Notes under the pieces: generated by a model
The model's input: the letters and a program-made list of their open reading frames with translations, nothing else
Databases searched by the model: none
What the model was told of the DNA's origin: nothing
NCBI GenBank assembly: GCA_013407085.1
Contig: JACCGJ010001885.1
Span: forward strand, 1 to 64,000
Direction: 5' to 3'
From: Atriophallophorus winterbourni
Taxonomy: Eukaryota > Platyhelminthes > Trematoda > Plagiorchiida > Microphallidae
DNA length: 64,000 nt
Position numbers and translations under genes: made by a program
Shown: positions 12,471 to 24,800 of the stretch, one piece after another
How the letters are laid out: each line of letters begins with the position of its first letter
Numbering within the stretch: position 1 is the stretch's first letter

Positions 12471-15400
12471 GTTTGTAATGATTCAGTTTTTTATCTCTAT
12501 TTATCGAGTATCCGTTGCTTACTTTACTGAATATTATGATTTTGTTTTCAGGTATTTTGGAAGACAACTTCTCGAAACGAAGGGAACACTTTGGTGTCAA
12601 CGTAATTGCAAAACAAAAGCCCAAGACATTTTGTCAATTAGTTTGGGAGGCTTTACAAGATCTAACCTTGATCATTCTCATCGTAGCTGCTGTGATTTCA
12701 TTGGCATTGTCGTTGTACATTATGTGTAAGTATTATGTCATCTTCATCGGATTTGTACCCATTCTTATTTTTACTTCGCGCCCAAGCAACTTGTCTTGTT
12801 ACTTAATCATTCGCAACAAGCACAGCTCCGCGTTCGAACCGAGAGACCTTAAATATCATCATCATAATGAAGCTCTGGTAATGTGCCAGGTAAATTGCGA
12901 AACAAGATCAAACAGAGCATGAGTTGTAAAGAAAACGGTCAATCAAATCTTACAAATGAGAAATAAGAGTAATAATAAGCATTTTTCAAATTTAACTGCT
13001 CACTGAATCTAAGTTTACTGTCTCCACCTGCTGACGACAAACAGCTAGAAACCGTTTGTGGTGTAAGTGCTGAGGATGTGAGCACCACAATACATTAATT
13101 GTGTGTGGTTTTTCTATTTTTCGTTTGAATGCCATAGAACTTGAGTGTGCAACTGTATGTGCAATCTTGCAGAATTTCTGTGCTCTGTGGCTAACACTGT
13201 ACTAAATTGATTAACCATCCTAGTGAGCTGCATGCTTAAACGTTAAAGTTTCGCTGCTATCTATATTTTTTTTCTCACATCTGTCTAGGCCTGGGCAACC
13301 TGACAGTATCTCAGGTTTATGACTATGCAGCACTTTGCCTGAACCAGGCTTGTGCTTTCACATGTAACCGAAAAATCATGTTACATATAATAACCTCTGT
13401 TAGCATCACTAACTTCAGTTTGTGATCATGTCGCGTAAGGATTCCAACCACCGTTTTATGGATCTTTTAGACTCCACTTGGGTAAATAATTACTTCCAAC
13501 TGAGCCTTGTGCTACGGTGAGCTTCTTCATCGCAGTGTGCCACCCGATCGACTGACTAATCAGCTACCTCAGATGTAATGTAAAACTGATTTTTCAGAAA
13601 ATAATTGCTTCAGTTTCAATGTTTATCATTGCTTCTATCTCGTGTATGTTTCGCGCTGCATTTCAGATAACCAAGGTGAAACACTGGATGAATCAGAAGG
13701 ACAAGCTGGTTGGATTGAAGGATTAGCTATTCTGGTAGCCGTCGTTGTGGTCGTCCTTGTGGTTGCTTTAAATGATTATCAAAAAGAAAAACAGTTTCGT
13801 GGGTTACAGAGCAAAATAGAATCCGAACACACATTCTTTGTTATCCGAAAAGGTGAAATCTTGCAAATTCCAGTCCAAGAAATTCTTGTAGGGGATGTTT
13901 GCCAGGTTAAATATGGTAGGTTTACACGAATTGTCGTTTTTGCTCATGTGCTCATCCCACGAACTGAAAGTCCGGTTTTATATTTTTTGCATTTGGTAGA
14001 CGTTTTATGACCAATCCTGTGTGTGTAATCAGGGGATAAATACTAATGTCCGAGGCAATTGTTACCTTATCCTGGCTCCGCTTAAGCTGTTATCCAATCA
14101 CATCTCCAGGTCATAAACGTAGATGTGTAGTGAACCACATTTGGCAATACGTTTACATCATATTTCTCCTCCTATCTTTCATAAAATTTTCCTGTTTGAA
14201 GCCACCATCCAATGCAACAAATATTACTCTTTCTCTTTTGTGCCTTCGTTAATTTCTTACTTGCACTTCTGATTCAGTTGCTGGTGCTCGGGTATTGATT
14301 GTGTAATAAGGTTTGACATCACACATTTATTGAAGTTTTGTTAGTTTATCGACGTCCTGCTTAGTATTCATTCGTTAAGATTAATTAATTTTTCAATTTG
14401 TTACCCGGTATAGATTTCCAGCTTTTGATTTCTAATGTTTTCCTTCATCCATTTCACGGTCACATCTCTGCTCATAGCACTTAACTTATTTTTCCACTTT
14501 TCTGTTCGTGCTTAGGGGACCTATTACCAGCTGATGGAATTATTATCCAATCTAACGATCTGAAGGTAGATGAAAGCTCATTGACTGGTGAATCTGATCA
14601 AATTCGGAAAAGCGAAACCAAGGATCCTCTGCTGCTTTCGGGTATGTGAGATTTTCAAATTTGTTGTTGAATTAATCATTTCTTTTTCTGCCCAACTTTT
14701 TATTTTCCCAAGTCCACAACGCAATTAATGCTCAGCATTCTACCGAACTCCCTTCGTATCGCTAACGGCTATAAGAAGCTATAAGAATTTGTTTTCTCTT
14801 ATTCAACGCTTGCTCTTTAAACCCTGATCGTATTGGTACCACATCAAGTTCCATAATAAACCTTAATTTTTCCAAGTAACGTTGTAACACATGAAACTTA
14901 TGGCACGTGAATATCCGTGTGCGTTAAATCTGATTCGATTGTCCAGTGATTGACCTGCCCCATTCGTTCAACGCTATTATTATATGTAAATGGAACACGT
15001 GTGCTTTCGTTATGTCGAATCTCACGGAATTTATATGCTGCTGATGTTTGTGTAATGAACCTTTACAGGGGGTTTCGCAGTCTGTATTTGAACGGCTGAA
15101 CCAGAGACATAGGATCTTGCGCTCTTAATCGTAGTATTATTAGGTTCCTATATCGGTTTTGTGCATTGTCCTTTATCTGCACAAAGTATATCGGATTGCA
15201 ACTTGGCGTATTGTTTATTTACTTGAATCGGGTTCAATAACGGAATTGCTGGGAGCATCTTGGAATGTTTCATTATTGTATTTGGTCAAACAGAAGTTTG
15301 ATGAATGCTAAACTAACCAACAGTAGCATACAAACGCAACTTGTTTACCATTCTTCCACTGTTTCAAGCGCATGCGGATCCTGATCCTACTGCCCCTACC

Positions 15401-18400
15401 TGATGAGTGCAAACAGCACGAAACCGGTCGTGGGGTGTGTGTGATGGAGATGCATGCAAATGGGCTTTTTTATGCTAAACTAACCAGTTTATCAATTGTT
15501 GCTTTTGTCAGCTCGGTCCGCATTTTACGATTATTTTTTATCACAAACGACTTATTATTCTAGGCACTCACGTCATGGAAGGTTCTGGCAAAATGGTCGT
15601 GACCGCGGTCGGTCCCAATTCTCAAGTTGGCATTATCTTCGGCTTGCTGAGTTCCCAAGGCGATGAGGCTCATGCAAAACAAGATGAAGCTAAAGGTGTG
15701 TCATCGGATAATTGTTTTTGCTTTCGGCGTAGACGCTAATCTTTCCCTCGTTATTTCTTGCGCTATAGGTCTTGAAACTACTGCTCTAGATTGTTCTGGT
15801 GTTCTTCAGTTTAGTTAGAACGAATCGGTGTATGATTTTTGGTTGTAGCGGTTATTTTAAAAGTAATTGCCGCTGTACGTAGATACAAACAGCATTTAAA
15901 ACCAAGTAAATTTCCTAAATGTGTACTGCGTGTATTTTCACCAATGACCCTCCGCTTATCAACATCAGTCTACTTGCACCATTGTAGTGTTTTGGTACTT
16001 CGAAATACGCTTTTTTGGTTGTTAATCTGACTGAGGAACATGGGATCCTTACTACCTTTTCAACTTTCTCGTTTCTGCGTATCGAGTTCACTCTTTATTG
16101 TTTGACGTTTGTACTCTTGGCTTTAAATGATCTTTTCCTGTCTATTTTACCCGTTTTACAGGAAAAGCGAAGCAAAAGGATAAACTGAAAAATCTTTCCA
16201 CACAAGATGCTCTGGATGGAGCTTTGTCCGAAAATCCGAAAACGGGTGTCAAACCCGAAAAACCCAAGAAAAAAGCCCCAAAGAATCCGAGAAAGGAACA
16301 ATCAGTCTTGCAGACAAAACTCACAAAACTTGCCATCCAAATTGGCTATGCCGGTATGATTTAAGTGCATTCGCTCAAACATTTTGTATTCATGGGTTGT
16401 CTGTAATTAAAATCTATTCTATTTAATATTTTAGCCGAGTTGTTTAGATTTTGGCACTACTTCACCTCTATTAAGTTCAGTAACTTGCTGAGGTTGACAT
16501 TTTTGGGTACATTCGAGACTTGGTTGCTTGGTTTCGCGTTATATATAGCTTTTGGACAACAAATGATGGTGGTCAGCGCATGTATACTAAATGGCCGCTT
16601 AACCCGAGCATCCGCGCAAGAACGGCAGCCGTGTGTCTTTCATTTTCTGTCGCATCTTGAAACTGTTGAGAATGGACAGCGCATTAAATGCCGTGTTATA
16701 CAGAGCATTTTCGCACTAATGCGATACCATCGTCTGCGTTGGCTAAACCATATAAACTAGACCTGGGTCATATCTAGAAGAATCTGCTCTACGCGGAATT
16801 AAAATAATGAAATTGACCTTCTGTTATCAGGACGTTTTTAACATAAATATGAACGCTCTCGACAATGACCCTATGAGCTGTGTAGAATTTTTTCCCGACC
16901 CCTCACTTTGTAAACGTATGATGAAATGTATGCTTCAAGCTCTAAAAGTGGGAGTGCTGCTTTCGACTGTGGAACTGCATGCCAACCATGTGTAAGCCAT
17001 TGATCGGCAGCGAACGTCATATTCTTGTGATGGTAGCAGATGACATTGTTTCATCTGCATCGGATTGTGAGAGAATGAGTATGGTATGAAAGCACAAGCC
17101 TGATCCAGGCAAAGTGCCGCACAGTCAGAGACTGCACGTGGGCGATATTACTGTCAGGTTGCCCAGGCCTAGACAGATATGAGAAATAGAGAATAAAGAT
17201 GGTAGTGAGAGCAATCAATTTAGCACGGTGTTAGCCGCACAGCACAGAAGTACTGTACGATTGCACATCCGTGCACTATCGTCTGGGCCAGGTGCTGAGT
17301 GTACATCGAGTCGTTCAAGTAAATACTGCACCATCTCTGGCGAGATCGAGATATCCGGCATTTCGGCACTGCTCTCGTGAAGCAGAGGAATTGAAAATGC
17401 TTCCTCTGTGTAAACCGAACTATACTGAGCGGCGAGAAGAACTGCTTTACGTTCATCTTCATGATAAGTCGAACCTCCCATAGATCTCAAGCAACGTGTA
17501 AAATCATCCTCCGCTGGGGTAATCGACATGGACCGATAGAGATCAACAGCAACACGCATATGATAAATATGCCCCACTATATTTTGATCGCCTAGATTAA
17601 TGGTATATAAGAAACGTTAGAGGCACTTTATAGATTAGCGGAATAGAGGCACAAACAACTTTGTGCGAATGTTGCTCGGCAGCATTGCTTCATTATTATG
17701 GGTTTGGAGGTTTTCTTAAGTGCATTTAAAGTGTCCACCCTAACCAAATTATTGTTTATTTTTTGTTATAGGCTTTCATAGCAGGTCTCCGTAACCATCG
17801 ATACTTGCAAATAGTTTTGATCTCCATCATTGTAAGCAAGTGTTTGCTGTAAGGTTCTACTCATCATACTGTTTTCTCTGACCGAAACATACCGTGTTGG
17901 CTTATCGTAATATACGCTTAAATCTGCCACGCACTCTGAAGATTTTTGTTGTTGAAAGTAACGACTTATAGCTTATTCGCCGTGGAGTTATTGATTGATG
18001 TTTTTATTATCAAGACGTTTTATCGTTTTGTCTTTCCGGTCCTTCTCGTTACCCAAACGCGTCTTATAAGACTGAATGCCAAACCAGGAATGACCAAAGA
18101 ACAACCAGTTATTAATAATTGTTATCAACATAAGTTGTCCGTAACTGTTTTGCGCTAGGTTCGAAAACAATTCACTCAATTATATCTATTTTAATGGTTC
18201 ACATTCGTGAATCAGTTACTTCGCGCGCATAATTTCTTGAATACAGCTATCAGTGATGCATATCTTTATTGCACATCGCTTCGTAGTGTGCGACTTGTTT
18301 AAATCCATCTGTGTCTTCAATAAATTACCCAGGCTTCCAGCGTTGCCAATCATGCATTCAAACAACGAACCTTATCGTCAAATTTAATACCACAAACGCT

Positions 18401-18768
18401 CGTATCTATTACACAAATTTTGGTTGAATGGCGGGAGAAAAGTAGACACTAGTTACTGGCGCCTAAATCCACTTTTTTGTTCGTTCAACTGCATCTGAAA
18501 ATATAAAAGTGTAAGGTAAAAGAAATCCAAATTAAACTTTCTGCTGCTTCGTTGGATACTGGGCTATGCAAATGAATTCAGTCGGAAGCCCCGGGTGATA
18601 AATCCTCCTACTACTTTTTACCTGTATTACGATTTGGCATAAAATGATAGAACCAACTGTTTTGAGCATATGTTTACGCGGATTTCTTGCCAATCCAAAT
18701 TGCTTGTTTTATTTTTATCCTGTACGTCTTGCTTAATCCCTAATGGCACAGTCTGTGAACCAATTTAA

Positions 18769-18818
<50 letters not shown>

Positions 18819-21800
18819 CTATTATATGATTTTACTGCAAGTTTTGTCCATCGTAAGATGTACTCACTAATATTAATAAAATTTCTTGCTCATTATCTGC
18901 TCTGCGTACCGTATACAATTCTGCAGGTACTTGCGTCGCGGTTGCCACCGTAATCATTTTGATTACCAAGTTTGCCGTCATCACATTCGCTCAAAAGAAA
19001 GAACCTTGGCAAACCGGAAAACATTTGAAGCAAATAGTTAATTTCGTCATTACTGGTGTTACGGTACTTGTCGTCGCGGTTCCAGAGGGTTTACCTCTGG
19101 CTGTGACATTGGCTCTCGCTTATTCTGTCAAGCGAATGATGAAGGTTAGTTTGTCTCCGAAATATCTACCGTTTTTTATGCTGTATAGCCACGAGGCTTT
19201 TGTTCCCTCAAATTTTCAGCGTAACTAACTGTAAGTAAATTTTCCACAATATAATCCGAAAAATTTGTGATTAGGCACAAGGAAGGCATCGCCTCTATCC
19301 CTCGAAACTCATTCAGATTCAATTTATCGCACAATTACAGTCGTTAATCTCACAATCATCTTTCATTAAAAAAGGGAAGTATAGAAAGCTTGGGTAAAAT
19401 ATGGGTCATTTCAGCTCTACTTACTTTACTTTTAATTTTGTGCGACTATCTCCTCCTGGTGGATCAGTCGGCTTCGTTGATGTCACGGATTGCAGCCGAC
19501 CACGCTCAACAGTCAGAAGTGAGATCCGCGCAGATTCTTAGCCGGGTACGGTCTCACGCGCGCAAACCATATACCGATCGTAGACCCAACAGCTCCACAT
19601 CTAACCTCACGGTAGCGAACCAAGTCTTCACTTGTCCTCCGCGACGGCAACGCCATTCCGTGTAGGGTGTCGGCGTTAGCTTCATCCTTGTTAGTTCCGC
19701 GTCGGAGCTTCTCAGGATGTCGTCAAACCATCTCAGTCGGTGTTTTCGCAACGTTGAACTCAGGCGAGGGATATCAAAACAAAGGTGGCGAACCTCGTCG
19801 TTCGGCACTTTATCATCCCATCGAACAAGTGGTCGAAAACCTCTAGTTTCCGCACATCCTTCACCCGAACAGGCCACGTCTCGCATCCATAGGTCAGAAC
19901 TGGGCGAATCGCCTCTCTGTAAACACTCGCCTTTGTACGTCGGTCAATTTCTCTATGGCTAAAGAGAACCCAACGCAGTCGCGAAAAGGCCGCGCGCGCA
20001 GCTTGTATAAGGGTTGCTATCTCGTTCTTTACTGCTGTGCACCAACTAGCCACATACGGGACTGCTCCTTACCTGGGTCGATGCATGGTTCATCAATCGA
20101 TAGCTACTTCATGGTTGAGGAGGCGCCTGACAATTTGATAACTGATGTTGGGATCTCCTCGTCATTTTTCTAACTTTCTTTTCTAATTTCAATAGATATC
20201 AGTTTATGCCTGGGTAACCTGACAGTATTTGGGCCCACGTACAGTAATTATTGTACGGCACTTTGCCTGGATCAGGCTTGTATGATTTCATACATTTCGC
20301 TTGTTCTTAACCTTGTGGGGAAGTTAATTTAATTGCTGAAAATTCGTGTACATGGATAAAGTCGTTTTCTTCTTCTAATTTTACCGGTCTAGTTGCAAGT
20401 TCATTTTGCTTTAAAAATGCATGCCTTGCAGGCAGTTATTTTTGAAGTTCATAGTAAGTTCTTAAAGCATGGACGCTCTAATACGAGTGCTCGCATTCTT
20501 TTTATTTAGCGGTTTTGCAAGCCATTCGCACAATACTCCATAATAATTTTCCATCAAGTTACGTGTTACTTTATCTTTAACGAGAACAATAAACCCCACT
20601 GGTCGTTCAAATACTCTCAAGGGCAACGGTGCACTTTGTATGGTTAAGTGGTTTCCATGTTTTAATATTTTTGTTTAGCAATGGCTTTTTACCGACCGAA
20701 ACATCTCCAGCTAAGCAAATATCGCATCATTAAACCACAGATTTACCCGGACAACGTATAGCAATTAACCTGGGTTTCCATACGTTTAGAGATCACTAAA
20801 GCACGAATTTATCAATTTAAAAAAGCTGTAACTTCAGAAGTGCACACATCATTCATACGACGAACCACTTCGTACAATATTGCTAAAAATTAATTTGTTG
20901 CTTATCTACGATTAACAATTGTTGGAGTCAAGTAGGGGGTGTAAGCACTACAAAACGGTTTGTACTGTATGCCTTTGTTGTGTCTTCAGTGTATTGAAAC
21001 AAGTCTATCTGCATTATATGTCGGCCGGAACGTCGCATCGAATTTCCGTCACAGATGTAGTATTGTTTTGCCGGGTTTTGTGCACACCTTGGACGCTCAT
21101 TATCAATAGTCTTTATTATGTGTATCTTGATTGTGAGCCTGCTCTTACCCGGTTGTTGCTTATATAAACGATCAAGCCTTTTTATTCCAGCGAACTTTTT
21201 ATGCTAAGTTGTCGAATTGCTTTTCCACAAGGACAACAATCTGGTCCGTCATCTCGACGCGTGTGAGACGATGGGAAATGCTACGGCTATTTGCTCCGAC
21301 AAGACGGGTACATTGACTACAAACCGAATGACTGCTGTGCAATGTTACATCGGCGAAACACACTTCCGAGAGATTCCAAACTATTCAACGCTTAATTCTA
21401 CCGCTGCGGACTTGATCGTGTGGAATGTGTCTGTGAACAGCGGCTACACATCCAAAGTGCTGGTATGTATTACCACTATGAGTTAAATAATCTATGGTTA
21501 ATTTTCGAACTTTTATTTTGAATTACATACAGCTGTTTGCCTTTCTTCTTCTTTTAGAACTAAGAATAATACACCTTTGAATGCAGCTTTTTCCACTTTG
21601 TTTTCAGACTGCTTTGAATAAAATGAGGCGATGGTGTGCCAAACGGCACATTGTGTGCACATTGAGGCTTATATTTGGCGCCATTTTTCTTATTGGAATT
21701 TTTGGCTTGACTTCGTCCATTTAGCGTTGTCTGATTTCTTTCCAGTGATCACCTTGATAGGTGGTATAGTAGTCTGGTCTAACCATAGCCATTATCTTGA

Positions 21801-24800
21801 CAAAATGATCACAAGCTTTAAGTCAGGTAACTACCCACACTTTAATAGCTGACGTATGGGCTAAACCATTCTCAGTTTACCAAGAGCTAAACAAGTATTT
21901 AGAAAAGCTAAGGACAGTTGGCATATTTGATCAAGCTGCTGGTTGCAACACTGCCAGCGACATCCGATTCGGTGCGCTGTGGCAGAGCTCGCACACACAC
22001 TATGGGGCTTGTTGATGGATCACATGGAACAAGCATTAACGGCATTCCTTTGATATTTGTTTTTCATTCTTATTCTCTTACAAGTTTTATAACCTTGCGT
22101 GAGATGCCTTATCCACGCAAGTATTCAATTACTCATCAGAACAAATTTGTTCATCATCAAAGGCTTGGATTATTCGTTTCCATATGTTGTTGATTTTTCT
22201 CATCACCTGTTAATTTCTAAAATGAAAATATAGCCCAGTTTAAATTATAAAACATTTGTTGAATTATCTCTTATTAATTTATTTACTATTCAGCCCCCAG
22301 ATCATCCTGGAGCGCTCCCCATGCAAGTAGGCAATAAAACGGAGTGTGCTCTATTGGGATTTGTTGGTAGCCTTGGGCGTTCTTACGAGGAGCTTCGTGA
22401 ACAATGGCCTGAAGAAAAGCTGTACAAAGTGTACACCTTTAATTCGGTTCGGAAGTCAATGAGTACGGTTGTGAAAGAAAAGGAGAATCCTCTCACGTTT
22501 CTTCTGTTCAACAAAGGAGCTTCCGAAATGGTTGTGAAGTGGTAAGCACACGTTCTTTTTGGAAAACCTCATTCCACGTCGTTGAAATTCGCCTTCACGA
22601 ATATATTTTTTAGCTGTTCATGGATGCTGGATAAAAATGGGATGCCTAAGCCTTTCACATTAGACGACCAAGAACGATTGACTTCAACTGTCATAGAACC
22701 CATGGCTGGCGAAGGCTTGAGAACAATCGGTATTGCATACAAGCGGATCATAATCGGTAAACCAATATTGTGTTTTGCTTATTCCTAGTTAATCAACTTT
22801 TCGATCATTCAGCTGTTCCGCATCATTGATTTTAATTTCAACAATTCTCAAATATTAACGATCAGACGGTTTATGTTTCGAAATCCACACCCAATTTCGG
22901 TTTGCTCTAAAGAATTGATAAGCACGACCGAATTTCGTGCTTTTTCAAAGAGCGATTGTTTTTCATGTTCATATTTATTCTAACCAATAGCCTCTCCACC
23001 CGGAAATTGCCACGGCATGCTTACACCCGGTTCGCTGGATATTGCTTATAATAGAAGTAGCCGAAAATATTTCGAATCACCCCCGTATGAAAGTCGTATT
23101 GGTTCAACAACTACAGTTCAAATTGATTTAACCGGGTGTTGTACATTTATCAGCGTTAAGCGCTTTTTGTTAAGCTTAACGGAGACGCAGCTAATGGTGC
23201 CAATTCGGTGCCAACCAGTGAACTCGAATGTCGAAATTTTCCATCGCTTCCTCGTAATTAATCATAGTCATTTAAGCTTTGACACCACATCCGTAAATAT
23301 TTTCAGCGTTCAGTTCACATCCTCAGCAGCCCAAGTATTATTTGTTGTTTCACTATTTTTTATTTCGTTAGTTGATTCACTTATTTGTTATTCATAACAA
23401 TTCGTTTCTTGTGACATACGGTAGGGTGTTTGCGATTACGGTAGATCAATCGAGGTCTACCGCATATCTTGTTTAACGACTATTACGTTGTTCACACACG
23501 CTTCAGGACACCGATGTAGCAATAACCGCAGCATCCTCACACATCTCATACCCACTTGTCACGGCCTAGGCAACCTGACAGTATCTCAGCCCACGTGCAG
23601 TCTCTGACTGTGCGGCACTTTGCCTGGATCAGGCTTGTGCTTTCATACCATACCATATACTTGTCGATCGCGTTTCGATTCAAACCTGAGCTCAACCTGT
23701 CCAGCACTAATCGCGTACACACGAATTGGTCAAACGCGTTTATGACACACATGACGAAGAACGAAACATCACACGTCCATTTTACATATAGGCAAATCAT
23801 TTCACCCATAATCTCTTGTTCCCGAGGGTGTTGTCGCTCGTACCGTTCTCTTGCAATAAAGCCGAATTATTGTGGGTTTGTGATTTTTGTCATCGTTCAT
23901 TTCCTGTCTCCCGTCCTCGTATTGCGTCGAGTCTGTTATCATGAATTTCATCCGGAGGTTCGTGATTATGACTCCTCGCTGGTACATGTCTTCAAACTAC
24001 GGGCAACTTGTGCATTACTGTGAGATTTTGGAAATTACCGCATAAACGATTTCAGAAACGGATTTTTGACTCGGTTCATCTTTCTTTTTTCTTTTCCTTT
24101 ACAACTTGTTTATCTAAATGTGGTTCCGAACATATGCGAGGACCGATCTAGTCTATTCGTCAATTTTCTAGTGAATTGGATGAGGTGACTTTTCGGTGAT
24201 CGCGAACATTCATTTTGGCATTTTTAATCAACTGACAGGTGCAGACCGTGACCGCAAAAGGGTCCGTTGCCAGTTACGCAAGGTGATATCGATTTTTCTG
24301 CATTCCAGCAACTGAATGTTATTGGTGTAATCGAATCCAAAACGAAACATCCTAAAATTTGTTATTTAGACCACGCGGTGCGGTCAATCTATCCATTAAT
24401 ATTTTTATTTAATTTTGTATTCATTCATTCATTAGATGTTCATTTGATTATGAAATCGGGTTAATCATGTTCCGTTTTAGGTGGCCATTCAACGAATCCG
24501 AACGATCTTGTGCTGACACATGAACCTAATTGGGATGATGAAGGGCATCTTCTGCAGGGCTTGACATGTCTTGCGATAGTTGGTATAGAGGATCCAGTCA
24601 GACCGGAAGTACCTGCTGCGATCCGTCAATGCCAACGCGCGGGCATCACTGTACGCATGGTTACTGGAGACAATGTCAACACCGCCCGTTCGATCGCTTC
24701 TAAATGCGGTATACTGCAACCTGGGCAAAAGTTCCTTGTATTGGAAGGCAAGGAATTCAACAGACTTATTCGTGATAGTTCAACCGGCCGTGTTTCACAG

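Noticed and set aside
21631..21852. Hydrophobic open frame in PMCA intron 8 as an extra coding exon
   Set aside because: Exons 8 and 9 join perfectly in phase 0 and match the family without it.
22125..22170. CTGATGAG on the minus strand near 22136 as another hammerhead
   Set aside because: There is no stem II and no GAAA box at the right distance; a single 8-mer is not enough.
23017..23397. 126-codon open frame in PMCA intron 10
   Set aside because: No family homology is visible, and exons 10 and 11 join in frame without it.
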